Shown here: positions 1 to 8,463 of the stretch, one piece after another
How the letters are laid out: each line of letters opens with the position of its first letter
How positions within the stretch are numbered: the first letter of the stretch is position 1
Translations under genes and position numbers: made by a program
Assembly (NCBI RefSeq): GCF_029846235.1
Contig: NZ_JARVWP010000003.1
Location: 532,333-596,332 of the forward strand
Reading direction: 5' to 3'
Length of the DNA: 64,000 nucleotides
Origin: Bradyrhizobium sp. CER78
Lineage (GTDB): Bacteria; Pseudomonadota; Alphaproteobacteria; Rhizobiales; Xanthobacteraceae
The notes under the pieces: model-generated
Database searches by the model: none
The model's input: the letters and a program-made list of their open reading frames with translations, nothing else
Told to the model about the DNA's origin: nothing

Positions 1-39
1 TCATCCCGCAGACTGAACAGTCAAAACCGGGAGTTTCGA

Positions 40-942
40 ATGATGGACCGCCTGACCAGCATGGCCGTCTTTCTCAGGGCGGTCGATCTCGGCTCCTTCG
101 CCGCCGCTGCGGAGGCGCTCGAGATGTCCGGCCCGATGGTCGGCAAGCATGTCAGCTTCCTCGAACAGCGGCTCGGCGTTCGCCTGATCCACCGCACCAC
201 ACGGCGCCAAAGCCTGACTGAGTTCGGCCACGCCTATTACGAGCGCTGCCGCGCCGTGCTTGCCGAAGCGGAGGCCGCTGACGCCATCGCGGCCGACGCG
301 TTGTCCGAACCGCGCGGCCGGCTCAAGGTGACCATGCCGGCACTGCTCGGCCGGCACTGCGTGGCGCCGCTGCTGCTCAAGCTCGCGCAGAAATATCCGG
401 CGCTGGAGCTCGATCTTTCGTTCGGCGATCCGGTCGCCGATCTGATGGAGGGCGGCTACGACCTTGCGATCAGAACTGGCGATCTCAGCGAGCAGGCCAG
501 CGTGATCACGCGGCGCATCGCGCGCCAGCGCATGGTGGTGTGCGGCTCGCGCGCCTATCTGAAGGCCCACGGCCGGCCGCGCACGCTCGACGAGCTCGGC
601 CAGCACCAGGCGATCGTCTATCGCCGCCTGGGCCGCGCGCGCCCGTGGCTGTTCCCGCGCGACGGCGCGCCGCCGCGCGAGGTCTGGCCGGCCGGGCGGC
701 TCAGGCTCGACGATCTCGAAGCGATCGCCGACGCCGTGGCGCGCGGCATGGGGTTGGCGTGGCTGCCCTCCTGGCTGGTGCGCGAACGCCTCGAGCGCGG
801 CGCGCTGGTCCAGGTTCTCGGCAACGAAGGGGAACTGCCCTACGACTGCCACGCGCTGTGGCTGCCGACGCCACGGCTGCCGCTGAAGGTTCGGCTTGCA
901 GTGGACGCGCTCGCCGCCGCGCTGCCGAAGCTCGTGGCGTAG
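40..942 (+). CDS. LysR-family transcriptional regulator
   Basis: This 300-residue protein has the LysR layout. A winged helix-turn-helix occupies about residues 5-65, with the typical 'GSFAAAAEALEMSGPMVGKH' stretch and the 'LEQRLGVRLIHRTTRR' wing. A periplasmic-binding-protein-like effector domain follows from about residue 92 to 295. The ATG at 40 is preceded by GGGAG at a good distance; a second ATG follows at once. LysR proteins usually act as tetramers that respond to a small ligand and often control a divergent neighbour, which here would lie left of the window. The next gene to the right is on the same strand after a 117-base gap, so the target cannot be inferred. The family call is secure; the ligand is unknown. 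Confidence 0.93.
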   Translation: MMDRLTSMAVFLRAVDLGSFAAAAEALEMSGPMVGKHVSFLEQRLGVRLIHRTTRRQSLTEFGHAYYERCRAVLAEAEAADAIAADALSEPRGRLKVTMPALLGRHCVAPLLLKLAQKYPALELDLSFGDPVADLMEGGYDLAIRTGDLSEQASVITRRIARQRMVVCGSRAYLKAHGRPRTLDELGQHQAIVYRRLGRARPWLFPRDGAPPREVWPAGRLRLDDLEAIADAVARGMGLAWLPSWLVRERLERGALVQVLGNEGELPYDCHALWLPTPRLPLKVRLAVDALAAALPKLVA

Positions 943-1059
943 CGCCACGCTCCTGATTTGTTTGCAACGATTTCACGCGCTCATCGTTGGCCGGACAGCG
1001 TGGAACGTGCGGCCTCGTTCGATCGAGGTTCCGTTCCGCAGAGATCATGGAGCGCCAGC

Positions 1060-1272
1060 ATGGGCCAGAACGACCTGAAAACTGACGACCTGAAAACCGC
1101 GATCGCGCGCAGCAATCCGAACGGCATCGAGCCGCCATTTTCCGAGGACGATCTGCAGCGCCAGCAGCTGGGGCCACGCGGCGTGCCGGGAGCGCCGGAT
1201 CCGGCGAAAATGACTCCGCAGCGCGCGAAGAAGACGCCGACCAATCCCGATCGCGGCGGCCATACCACGTAA
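1060..1272 (+). CDS. Small hydrophilic hypothetical protein (70 aa)
   Basis: The open frame extends upstream to 958, but the ATG at 1060 (protein start [12 protein letters not shown]) is chosen because a GGAG-like site lies about 8 bases before it and the upstream residues look non-coding. The product is charged, proline-rich and probably disordered, with a short internal repeat (DLKTDDLKT) near the N terminus. It has no signal peptide or membrane segment. It ends 17 bases before the nuoB-like gene and is probably cotranscribed with it. I do not recognise the family and assign no function. Confidence 0.6.
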   Translation: MGQNDLKTDDLKTAIARSNPNGIEPPFSEDDLQRQQLGPRGVPGAPDPAKMTPQRAKKTPTNPDRGGHTT

Positions 1273-1289
1273 CGCGCGGAGGAACCGCG

Positions 1290-1799
1290 ATGGCGATAGC
1301 AGAATACCAGACCTGGTTCGAGGACCGCCGTTACGAGCTTGGCGACCGCGGCTATTTCGTCGCCCCGTTCGACGATCTCGTGACCTGGGCACGCTCGGGA
1401 TCGATGATGTGGATGACGTTCGGGCTCGCCTGCTGTGCGATCGAGCAGATGCAGGTGTCGATGCCGCGCTACGACGTGGAACGCTTCGGTGCCGCTCCGC
1501 GCGCTTCGCCGCGGCAGTCGGACGTCATGATCGTCTCGGGGACGCTATGCAACAAGATGGCCCCCGCCTTGCGCAAGGTCTACGACCAGATGCCGGAACC
1601 GCGCTATGTCATCTCGATGGGCTCCTGCGCCAATGGCGGCGGCTATTATCACTACTCGTACTCGGTCGTGCGTGGCTGCGACCGCATCGTGCCGGTGGAT
1701 GTCTATGTCCCGGGCTGCCCGCCGACCGCAGAGGCGCTGCTGTACGGCATTCTGTTGCTCCAGAAGAAGATTCGCCGCGCCGGCACGATCGAACGATGA
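1290..1799 (+). CDS. nuoB: NADH-quinone oxidoreductase subunit B-like protein (solitary NuoB paralogue)
   Basis: The 169-residue protein matches NuoB (PSST) across its length. It keeps the four cysteines that bind cluster N2, the last iron-sulfur centre of complex I: the tandem pair C48-C49 in 'GLACCAIE', C113 in 'MGSCANGG' and C143 in 'VPGCPPTAE'. In complex I this subunit passes electrons to quinone at the base of the peripheral arm. No other nuo subunit lies nearby; the neighbours are a 70-residue hydrophilic protein and a ferritin-like protein. It may be a spare copy for complex I or part of another redox module. The family call is secure; its role outside a nuo operon is not. A GGAGG site precedes the ATG. 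Confidence 0.9.
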   Translation: MAIAEYQTWFEDRRYELGDRGYFVAPFDDLVTWARSGSMMWMTFGLACCAIEQMQVSMPRYDVERFGAAPRASPRQSDVMIVSGTLCNKMAPALRKVYDQMPEPRYVISMGSCANGGGYYHYSYSVVRGCDRIVPVDVYVPGCPPTAEALLYGILLLQKKIRRAGTIER

Positions 1800-1864
1800 C
1801 CCGATCCGGTGGACGGCGCCCTGAACGGCGCTCGCGCGCCGCGACAAGCGAGAAAGGTTTCAAC

Positions 1865-2359
1865 ATGAAGATCACGAGCTTCAAGGACATGTATGTCGCC
1901 GAGCTCCAGGAACTCTGCAGCGTCGAAGACCAGCTCGCCGTAGCGCTGGCGCGGATGGCGGAGATCGCCGCGCATCCGTCGCTCAAGGATGCGTTCGGCC
2001 GCCATCACCGCGAGACCATCGTGCAGGGCGAACGGCTGAAATCGCTGCTGCGCATGCATGGCGGCGATCCGCTGGAGCACACCGACCAGGCGATGCAGGC
2101 GCTGATCCGCGAGACCGCGAAAATGGTTTCGCTGCTGCCCGACGACAATCTGCGCGATGCCGGCCTCCTCGCCTCGGCGCAGAAGCTCGAGCACTATGAG
2201 ATTGCCGCCTATGGCAGCGCGGCGGCCCTCGCCGGCCAGCTCAATCTGCGCGACGACCAGCGGCTGCTACACGACAGTCTGGAAGAAGAGCGGCACTGCG
2301 ACACGCTGCTGACGGCGCTCGCCAAGGGCGAGATCAATCAGGACGCGCTGGCCGCGTAA
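1865..2359 (+). CDS. DUF892 (YciF/YciE-type) ferritin-like protein
   Basis: The start is the ATG at 1865, with GAAAGG upstream; the longer frame that runs back through nuoB is a shadow. The 164-residue protein begins with the DUF892 pattern 'DMYVAELQELCSVEDQLAVA' and is almost entirely helical. Acidic and histidine residues fall where the diiron ferritin-like fold expects them: E14 and E20 region, 'HHRET', 'LEHYEIAAYG' and 'LEEERHCD'. Family members are small four-helix bundles linked to stress responses; iron binding is likely but not proven for most. It follows nuoB by 65 bases on the same strand, so cotranscription is plausible. Confidence 0.88.
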   Translation: MKITSFKDMYVAELQELCSVEDQLAVALARMAEIAAHPSLKDAFGRHHRETIVQGERLKSLLRMHGGDPLEHTDQAMQALIRETAKMVSLLPDDNLRDAGLLASAQKLEHYEIAAYGSAAALAGQLNLRDDQRLLHDSLEEERHCDTLLTALAKGEINQDALAA

Positions 2360-2496
2360 GGCGCGGATCTGCCCTCATGTGAGCGTTAACTCACCCTGCA
2401 CCATGCCGGGAGGCTCGCGGCGGTAACCATAAGGCTTAACAGCGCGTCAACGCTCCCCCAACAAGTCTAACTGTTTCTGATGGGGGAGAACGGCCC

Positions 2497-2607
2497 GTGG
2501 ACGCATTCGCATTCGAATTTATGGGATTGGCGATGATCGCGCTGTGTCTCGTCGTGCTGGCGATGCCTGCGGCGCGCCGGCCGTCGAAGAACATCCGCTA
2601 CGAGTGA
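2497..2607 (+). CDS. Candidate 36-aa single-span membrane protein
   Basis: A GTG-started frame encodes 36 residues beginning VDAFAFEFMGLAMIALCL, with a hydrophobic segment at about residues 9-25 and a basic C terminus (ARRPSKNIRYE). GGGGGAG lies 8 bases upstream, a near-ideal ribosome binding site. The overlapping ATG at 2480 is in another frame. The frame fills an otherwise empty interval between the DUF892 gene and chrA. Support is the binding site plus a clean membrane-helix pattern; I recognise no family. Confidence 0.5.
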   Translation: MDAFAFEFMGLAMIALCLVVLAMPAARRPSKNIRYE

Positions 2608-2753
2608 GCCATCGCGACGGCCACGGTGTTCGTCGCACGGCGCCCGTCCATCTCGCTGTAACCGGATAATATCGCGCTCAGGCGTCACCAAAACGCGATA
2701 TCCTTGCCCTGATGAGTCCTGACGCGGGACGCAAGCCAGGGAATTGACGGCGC

Positions 2754-3968
2754 TTGAACGAGACCGACGTCCAGCACTCCGACACGACGCCCTCCGCCGC
2801 GCATTCGCCGCGCGAGGTGCTGCTGATTTTCCTCAAGCTCGGCGTGACCTGCTTCGGCGGTCCGATCGCCCATATCGGCTATTTCCGCGACGAGTTCGTC
2901 ACCCGCCGGCGCTGGCTTGACGAGCAGGCCTATGCCGATCTGGTCGCGCTCTGCCAATTCCTGCCCGGCCCCGCCAGCAGCCAGGTCGGCTTTTCGCTCG
3001 GCCTGATGCGCGCTGGCTATCTGGGCGCGCTGGCGGCCTGGACCGGGTTCACGCTGCCGTCGGCGATCGCGCTCGTGCTGTTCGCCTTTGGCGCGCGCGG
3101 ATTGAGCGGCCCTACCGGCGCAGGCTTGGTGCATGGGCTCAAGCTCGTCGCGGTGGCGATCGTGGCGCAGGCGGTCTGGGGCATGGCGCGCTCGCTCTGC
3201 CCCGACCGTGAGCGCGCGTCGATCGCGACGGTGGCCGCGCTCATGATCCTCACAAGTTCGTCGTCGATCGCGCAGATCGGCGCCATCATTCTGGGCGCTA
3301 TCGCCGGGCTGTGGTTCTGCCGCGCACCACCGGCCAATGGTGTCACGCATATCGCGATGCCGGTGTCGCGCCGCGTTGGGATCGCCGCGCTGATCCTGTT
3401 CCTCGCCCTGCTGGTCGGACTGCCGCTCCTCGCCCGCGCATGGCCCGGCCTCGGCCTGTTCGAGGCCTTCTACCGCTCCGGTGCGCTGGTGTTCGGCGGT
3501 GGCCATGTCGTGCTGCCGCTGCTGCGCGAAGCGGTGGTGACGCCGGGCTGGATCGGCGACGATGCGTTCCTCACCGGCTATGGCGCCGCACAGGCCGTGC
3601 CGGGCCCGCTGTTCACCTTCGCTGCCTATCTCGGCGCCGTGATCGGCGGCGTACCGGGTGCGATCGTCGGCCTCGTCGGCATCTTCGCGCCGGGAATTCT
3701 CGTCCTGCTCGCAGCACTGCCGTTCTGGGATCAATTCCGCAAGCAGCCGGCGGCGCAGGCGATGATGCGCGGCGTCAACGCCGCCGTGGTCGGCATCCTC
3801 GGTGCCGCGCTCTATAATCCTGTGTGGACCAGCAGCGTGCAGCGTCCGCTCGATGTCGGCATCGCGTTGGCCGGTTTCGTGCTGCTCACGGCCTGGCGGG
3901 CGCCGCCGCTGGCGGTGGTCGTCCTGAGCGCGGTCGCCGGCGTCGCCACCGGGCTCGTGCAATCGTGA
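2754..3968 (+). CDS. chrA: Chromate transporter, ChrA family (long chain)
   Basis: The 404-residue membrane protein carries two homologous CHR domains. The first (about 20-195) has 'KLGVTCFGGPIAHIGYF' and 'LPGPASSQVG'; the second (about 225-400) has 'SGALVFGGGHVVLP' and 'AVPGPLFTFAAYLG'. This duplicated form with roughly ten to twelve helices is the classic long-chain ChrA, which exports chromate, probably in exchange for sulfate. The start is TTG at 2754, with no good in-frame ATG nearby. No chrB regulator is next to it. Chromate as the physiological substrate is inferred from the family. Confidence 0.92.
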   Translation: MNETDVQHSDTTPSAAHSPREVLLIFLKLGVTCFGGPIAHIGYFRDEFVTRRRWLDEQAYADLVALCQFLPGPASSQVGFSLGLMRAGYLGALAAWTGFTLPSAIALVLFAFGARGLSGPTGAGLVHGLKLVAVAIVAQAVWGMARSLCPDRERASIATVAALMILTSSSSIAQIGAIILGAIAGLWFCRAPPANGVTHIAMPVSRRVGIAALILFLALLVGLPLLARAWPGLGLFEAFYRSGALVFGGGHVVLPLLREAVVTPGWIGDDAFLTGYGAAQAVPGPLFTFAAYLGAVIGGVPGAIVGLVGIFAPGILVLLAALPFWDQFRKQPAAQAMMRGVNAAVVGILGAALYNPVWTSSVQRPLDVGIALAGFVLLTAWRAPPLAVVVLSAVAGVATGLVQS

Positions 3969-4036
3969 ACGGCCCTCAACCGTTTCGCCGGCCGGATTAA
4001 GGACGCCTTCACGGCTGGCGGTCAAAATACCGGCAT

Positions 4037-5191
4037 ATGCCAAATGTTTCTAAACATGCGGATCCGACCCGTGTTCCCGTGCTGGACCTGCTGCGGCTCG
4101 CCGCGGTCGGGGCCGTGATCCTGTATCATTACGGCTTCTGGGGCCCCGCATCGCACGGCGCGCAAATGGTGGCGTTGCCGTACCTCACCCCGGTCGCCCA
4201 GTACGGCTTCCTCGGCGTCCCCGTGTTCTTCGCGATCTCCGGCTTCGTCATCGCCTATTCGGCGGAAGGCCGCACGCCGGTCGGTTTCGCGATCGCCCGC
4301 TTCAGCCGGATCTATCCGACCTTCGTCATCTGCATGACGCTGACCTTCCTTGCGACCCTGCTGCTCGGCCACACTTGGTTCCAGGTGACGTCGGGGCAGT
4401 GGCTCGCCAACCTGTTCATCGCAGCGCCGATGCTCGGCCAGCCCTACATGGACGACGCCTACTGGTCGCTTGTGATCGAGGTCGTGTTCTACGCCTGGGT
4501 CGCGCTGCTGCTGGCCTGGGGCATCTTCCCGCGGCGGATCGACACCATCATCGTGGCGTGGATCGCGATCACCTTCGCCAACGAGCTCACACTCGATGTT
4601 CCCCTGTTCGAGAAACTCTTCATGGCCGACGACAGCGGCTTCTTCGCCGTCGGGCTCCTGATCTATGAGCATTACCGCGGACGGCGCGACACCAGGCTCT
4701 ACAGCCTGCTGACACTGGCGATGGGCACCGCGACGTTCCAGGCCGTGCACAAGCTGGAGCGGCTCGGCGTCCACACCCATGGCAGCTTCGATCCGCGCGT
4801 CGTCACCGCGATCTGCATCATCTCGCTCGCCATCGTGTTTGCCGCCACGCGTATCAAGTCGGTGCCGCTGCCGGACGGTCTGGTCAGGGCCATCGGCGGC
4901 ATCACCTATCCGCTCTATCTGCTGCATCTGCAGCTCGGCTACGTGATCCTGCTGCTGATCACGCCAACGCCGGACGCGTTCTCGACTGCGTTTGTCGTGG
5001 CATGCATGGTAGCACTTGCGTGGTTCGTCTGGCGTTTCCTCGAAGCTCCCGCGCATTATCGCGTCAGAGACAAGCTCACGCTGCTGGCCTCACGGTACGG
5101 ATGGCCCTCGCGCATTCGCGCGGACGAACCGCGGATTGATCCGGGCAACATCGCCGCGTCGGTCGAGGCCGGACGAATCGCCAATCATTGA
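4037..5191 (+). CDS. Acyltransferase 3 family membrane protein (OafA/YrhL-like)
   Basis: The 384-residue polytopic protein starts with the signature 'VLDLLRLAAVGAVILYHY', including R20 and H31, the residues of the acyltransferase-3 R/H motif. About ten hydrophobic segments follow, with 'VPVFFAISGFVIAYS' and 'FSRIYPTFVI' also typical. Such proteins move acetyl or other acyl groups across the inner membrane onto surface glycans such as lipopolysaccharide, exopolysaccharide or Nod factor. No glycan genes flank it, so the acceptor is unknown. It lies 68 bases after chrA; cotranscription is possible. A palindromic repeat follows its stop codon. Confidence 0.92.
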   Translation: MPNVSKHADPTRVPVLDLLRLAAVGAVILYHYGFWGPASHGAQMVALPYLTPVAQYGFLGVPVFFAISGFVIAYSAEGRTPVGFAIARFSRIYPTFVICMTLTFLATLLLGHTWFQVTSGQWLANLFIAAPMLGQPYMDDAYWSLVIEVVFYAWVALLLAWGIFPRRIDTIIVAWIAITFANELTLDVPLFEKLFMADDSGFFAVGLLIYEHYRGRRDTRLYSLLTLAMGTATFQAVHKLERLGVHTHGSFDPRVVTAICIISLAIVFAATRIKSVPLPDGLVRAIGGITYPLYLLHLQLGYVILLLITPTPDAFSTAFVVACMVALAWFVWRFLEAPAHYRVRDKLTLLASRYGWPSRIRADEPRIDPGNIAASVEAGRIANH

Positions 5192-5220
5192 TCCCGCCGC
5201 AGCGCAGGCGCTCGCAGCAA

Positions 5221-5360
5221 CCTCCCTCGTCATTCCCCGGTGCGCAATTGCGCACCTGAGGGCTCGCGAAGCGAGAGCCCGGAATCCATTCATCCACGCG
5301 GTTTGCGGCCCAATGGATTCCGGGCTCAGCCCTTCGGGCTGCCCCGGAATGACGGGAGGA
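5221..5360. repeat. Dispersed palindromic intergenic repeat (family A)
   Basis: About 140 bases lie between the acyltransferase gene and the GNAT-like gene and fold on themselves. The outer arms are CCTCCCTCGTCATTCCCCGG at the left and the near-complement CCCCGGAATGACGGGAGGA at the right. Inner arms around 'GGCTCGCGAAGCGAGAGCC' and 'CGGGCTCAGCCCTTCGGGCT' form secondary hairpins, and GGAATCCATT pairs with AATGGATTCC. This is the architecture of the mosaic palindromic elements scattered in Bradyrhizobium intergenic regions. It sits between convergent genes, where it could also end transcription. Confidence 0.75.
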
Positions 5361-5449
5361 TGGAGGCGCGCCGCTATCACTGATATGCCCGGCGGCGCGC
5401 AACAGCGCATTGCGCCAGTCCAGCCGTTGCCAAGGCAATTCTTCGCCCC

Positions 5450-6148
5450 TCAGCGCCTCGCCCAGCGATTGCTCGCCCATCCGGCGCAGAACACCGCATC
5501 GGCACTGTCGGGAATGGTCTGCGCGAACCATCGGTCGACGTCCGGCGAGGTCTGGGTCGTCGGCTCATCGCGATAGCGCAGCTGGCCATAGGCGCCTCGC
5601 ATCGCCATTGTCGCCTTCTCGATGGCCTGGCGCGGATACAGGATGGCAGCCAGGCTGAGACAGAGTTCGTCGAGATCGGCCCCATGCGTCTCGGCCGGAA
5701 TGGCCGGCACGACACTTCGGCACTGCGCGCGGCCCAGGACGTAGATGACGGGATTTCGCGTCCGCCAGCACAGGCAGAATTCTGCGGGCGCCGCCGGGTC
5801 GCCGAACTCCGCCGCCATCGCGGTCTCGAACATCTGCTTGAAGAAGCCGCTGCCGCGATAGGTGTCCCGGACCGCGGTGCCTGACAGATAGATCACCGGC
5901 GTGCCGCCAACGGCCAGACGCTGGATGATCATGTAGGCCACGCATGCGCCGCCGTGATGACGCAGGACGATGCCGTGGTCGGCCTTGAACGGCGAGTGCT
6001 GGCGCGACCAGAATCTCTCCGCCGTCAGCCAATTGGTTTCGATGATGCTGTTGATGTCGTCGAGCACGGCATCGCGGCGATGCTCCGGGACGTCAGAGGC
6101 GATCTGAAACAGCTCGCTGGTAACAGCCTCGGCTTGCGGCGAGATCAA
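5450..6148 (-). CDS. GNAT-like acetyltransferase fold protein
   Basis: The 232-residue cytosolic protein has a central segment at about residues 55-110 that reads like a GNAT core. A strand pair (HGIVLRHHGGACVAYMIIQ; VIYLSGTAVRDTYRGSG) is followed by 'RDTYRGSGFFKQMF' at residues 94-107, matching the acetyl-CoA pyrophosphate loop (R-x-x-G-x-G/A). The C-terminal half is less conserved and may bind the acceptor. AGGA lies about 10 bases before the ATG. It is transcribed towards the acyltransferase gene with the family A repeat between them. The fold call is moderately sure; substrate unknown. Confidence 0.65.
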   Translation of the reverse strand: MISPQAEAVTSELFQIASDVPEHRRDAVLDDINSIIETNWLTAERFWSRQHSPFKADHGIVLRHHGGACVAYMIIQRLAVGGTPVIYLSGTAVRDTYRGSGFFKQMFETAMAAEFGDPAAPAEFCLCWRTRNPVIYVLGRAQCRSVVPAIPAETHGADLDELCLSLAAILYPRQAIEKATMAMRGAYGQLRYRDEPTTQTSPDVDRWFAQTIPDSADAVFCAGWASNRWARR

Positions 6149-6310
6149 GGTGGCGGGTCCTTTCGTAATTCGACTTCAGGTTGCTTGTGCAACGTACGGC
6201 ACGCGTGGCCAGCCTGACTAGTCTGCGCTCCTGGTTGCTCCAATCGCCAATTCCCAATTTGCCCGACGGCGCAAATGATCGCAGCAACGCGAGCGCCCGA
6301 TATCGACTGC

Positions 6311-6350
6311 CTCTGGAGTACTGGATCACCCGCTTTCGCCGGTGATGACA
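6311..6350. repeat. Partial copy of palindromic repeat family D
   Basis: The stretch CTCTGGAGTACTGGATCACC followed by a small hairpin and GGTGATGACA closely matches the right arm of the complete element at 34233-34324 (CTCTGGAATACTGGATCGCC...GGCGATGACA). No matching left arm is seen, so this looks like a decayed half element. Confidence 0.6.
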
Positions 6351-6389
6351 TCGCGTGTTTGGGACCTTGAATCGAGAACCATCCCCACC

Positions 6390-6510
6390 GCCGTCCTGGC
6401 GCAAGCCAGGACCCATTACCCCAGATGCGAATTGCTGCACGATGCCGGGGCCTCGATCCCTACGACGACCAAAACCGGCGGTTATGGGTCCCGGTTTTCG
6501 CCGGGACGAC
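6390..6510. repeat. Dispersed palindromic repeat family B, copy 1
   Basis: The left arm contains GTCCTGGCGCAAGCCAGGAC followed by CCATTACCCCAGATGCGAAT. The right arm contains GGTTATGGGTCCCGG followed by TTTTCGCCGGGACGAC. Each arm is itself a hairpin, and the two arms are inverted relative to each other. The CCCATTACCCC...GCGAATTG stretch is nearly identical, in reverse complement, to the right arm of the copy at 54171-54292. A third copy lies at 63011-63135. Confidence 0.75.
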
Positions 6511-6675
6511 CGACGAATTCGCGGCGCGGTCAGGCTGAAAACACCCTCGAATCGCGCCCAATCAATTCAAAAATGCCCTGTCCCTCACCCCATGCAGGGC
6601 CAAAATCCCTGCAAGACCCTTGACATAGCTGCCCTTTCGGCAGAACGCGTGTGGTCAAGCCGTCATGGACATTTC

Positions 6676-7824
6676 ATGGATCTGATTAGCACGACCTCCG
6701 ACCTCGCCGCCGCCTGTGATCGGCTCGCCCAACACAAGGTCATCACCGTCGACACCGAGTTCCTGCGGGAGACGACCTACTATCCCCTGCTCTGCGTCGT
6801 GCAGATGGCGAGCGCGGATGAAGCCGTCGTGGTCGACGCGCTGGCGCCCGGCATCGACCTCAAGCCGTTCTTCGAATTGATGTCGAACGAGGCTGTGCTC
6901 AAGGTGTTTCACGCCGCGCGGCAGGACATCGAAATCGTCTGGCACCTCTCCGGCACGATCCCGCATCCGATCTTCGACACCCAGGTCGCGGCCATGGTGC
7001 TCGGCTATGGCGACAGCATCGCCTATGACCAGCTGGTCGATCGCGTCACCGGCCACCGCCCCGACAAGACCCATCGCTTCACCGACTGGTCGCGCCGTCC
7101 GCTGACCGAAGAGCAGCTGCATTACGCCGTCTCCGACGTCACCCATCTGCGCGAAGTGTTCGCGGCGCTCGATGCCGATTTGCGCAAGCGTGACCGCAGT
7201 GACTGGGTCAGCGAGGAGATGGAGATCCTGACCTCGCCGAAGACCTACGACTTCCATCCCGAACGCGCCTGGGAGCGGCTCAAGACCCGCGTACGCAAGC
7301 CGCGCGAGCTCGCGGTGCTGATCGAGGTCGCGGCCTGGCGCGAGCAGGAGGCGCAAAGCCGTGACGTGCCGCGATCGCGCGTGCTCAAGGACGATGCGGT
7401 CGGCGACATCGCCACCCACGCGCCGACCTCGCTGGAGAAGCTCGGCAACCTGCGTTCGCTGCCAAAGGGTTTCGAGCGCTCGAAATGGGGTGCCGACATC
7501 ATCGCCGCGGTGCAGCGCGGGTTGGCCCGCGACCAGGCGACGCTGCCCAAGCTGGAAAAGCCCAGAAACAATTCCAACGGTGCGGCGACTGTCGAGCTGC
7601 TCAAGGTGCTGCTCCGCATGACGTCGGAACGCCACGGCGTCGCCAGCAAGGTGATCGCCACCGTCGACGACCTCGAGCAGATCGCGGCCAGCGATCAGGC
7701 CGAGGTCGGCGCCCTGCACGGCTGGCGGCGCGAATTGTTCGGCGAAGCGGCACTCAAGCTCAAGCACGGCCAGCTCGCGCTCGCGATCGACAAGGGCCGC
7801 GTCGTGCGGGTGGATCGGGGCTAG
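6676..7824 (+). CDS. rnd: Ribonuclease D
   Basis: The 382-residue protein is a DEDD-family 3'-5' exoribonuclease that trims tRNA and other structured RNA 3' ends. Catalytic residues are visible: D26 and E28 in '[13 protein letters not shown]', D84 in '[13 protein letters not shown]', and the Tyr/Asp pair in '[10 protein letters not shown]'. An HRDC domain follows at about residues 210-290 ('[14 protein letters not shown]' and '[11 protein letters not shown]'). The start at ATG 6676 removes about 107 residues of a longer open frame that covers a repeat; RNase D of E. coli is 375 residues, which fits the shorter form. It stands alone. Confidence 0.95.
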   Translation: MDLISTTSDLAAACDRLAQHKVITVDTEFLRETTYYPLLCVVQMASADEAVVVDALAPGIDLKPFFELMSNEAVLKVFHAARQDIEIVWHLSGTIPHPIFDTQVAAMVLGYGDSIAYDQLVDRVTGHRPDKTHRFTDWSRRPLTEEQLHYAVSDVTHLREVFAALDADLRKRDRSDWVSEEMEILTSPKTYDFHPERAWERLKTRVRKPRELAVLIEVAAWREQEAQSRDVPRSRVLKDDAVGDIATHAPTSLEKLGNLRSLPKGFERSKWGADIIAAVQRGLARDQATLPKLEKPRNNSNGAATVELLKVLLRMTSERHGVASKVIATVDDLEQIAASDQAEVGALHGWRRELFGEAALKLKHGQLALAIDKGRVVRVDRG

Positions 7825-8164
7825 CGCACCAGGTTCCATCCGACCGTCGGCCAGTGGCCGAACGCCTTGGGCCTATAGTTCGACCGGCACAGGCTGAGGT
7901 TGCGTCAGGCAAAACCACCGCGCTTGCTAACGCGCAATTTTCGTGTTGCAATCCCTTCACAATCGGATTGCGGCCGTTCGACTGTGCGTTTCACGACGTT
8001 TCTATCCAAGGCTTCAAGAGGCGGCTTCGAGAGGCGAAACTTCGGACTTGAAGACTTTGGATCTGAAGACCCGGGAATTGTACAGACAACGGAAAGCCCG
8101 CTTGTGGCGTGGCACGTGGAAAACGTGGCCGCGTCTTTTTTATGTCTAGACTGGGAGAGAGACG
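7825..8164. other. Intergenic region with probable cold-shock gene leader
   Basis: These 340 bases hold no supported gene. The part next to the cold-shock gene, from about 8030 on, has an imperfect direct repeat (ACTTGAAGACTT / ATCTGAAGAC) and a T-run before the GGGAGAGAG ribosome binding site. Cold-shock genes often have long structured leaders that control translation with temperature; a leader here is inferred only from the gap length. Confidence 0.4.
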
Positions 8165-8368
8165 ATGCCGAAGGGTACCGTCAAATGGTTCAACCCGACC
8201 AAAGGTTATGGGTTCATCAAGCCGGCCGTCGGCGACAAGGATGTGTTCGTCCACATCTCGGCGGTCGAACGCGCAGGCCTCAGCACACTCAACGAGAACC
8301 AGACCGTCGAGTACGAGCTGGTGGAAAACCGCGGCAAGGCGTCGGCAGAGAACCTCAAGGTTCACTGA
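8165..8368 (+). CDS. cspA: Cold-shock domain protein, CspA family
   Basis: This 67-residue protein is a single cold-shock domain, an OB fold that binds single-stranded RNA and DNA. RNP1 is visible as 'KGYGFIKP' at residues 13-20 and RNP2 as 'DVFVHIS' at 26-32. The start at 8165 follows GGGAGAGAG. CspA-type proteins act as RNA chaperones, in cold or as constitutive paralogues; which applies here cannot be told. A terminator-like hairpin follows the gene. Confidence 0.96.
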   Translation: MPKGTVKWFNPTKGYGFIKPAVGDKDVFVHISAVERAGLSTLNENQTVEYELVENRGKASAENLKVH

Positions 8369-8398
8369 ACTTCGCTGCTCGCGGAATTCATCCTGATG

Positions 8399-8431
8399 CC
8401 TCCCCCGGCCGCATCACCCGGGGGATACTTC
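8399..8431 (+). terminator. Likely rho-independent terminator after cspA
   Basis: TCCCCCGG pairs perfectly with CCGGGGGA across a 9-base loop (8401-8425), followed by TACTTCT. The T-tract is short. Position 33 bases after the cspA stop and before the convergent purN end supports a terminator. Confidence 0.6.
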
Positions 8432-8463
8432 TCAGGGATTTCGTTTGGCGCAGGCGACGCGCC

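Larger units (their letters stand above)
6149..6675. other. 527-base intergenic region with repeats
   Basis: No convincing gene lies between the GNAT-like gene (minus) and RNase D (plus), which are divergent. The interval holds a half copy of repeat family D (6311-6350) and a complete copy of family B (6390-6510). The bases from about 6520 to 6675 must hold the RNase D promoter. An open frame runs through from 6355 in phase with RNase D, but its translation over the repeat is an artefact. Confidence 0.7.

Noticed and set aside
5221..5360. A CRISPR array or IS remnant in the repeat-rich intergenic DNA
   Set aside because: The repeats are inverted arms within a single element, not evenly spaced direct repeats, and there is no transposase-like frame.
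6355..6675. An N-terminal extension of RNase D by 107 residues
   Set aside because: The extension translates a family B repeat and a promoter region; family length and homology begin at 6676.
8040..8070. Imperfect direct repeat GACTTGAAGACTT / GATCTGAAGAC in the cspA leader as an operator
   Set aside because: The match is loose and the spacing irregular; it is noted only as part of the leader.
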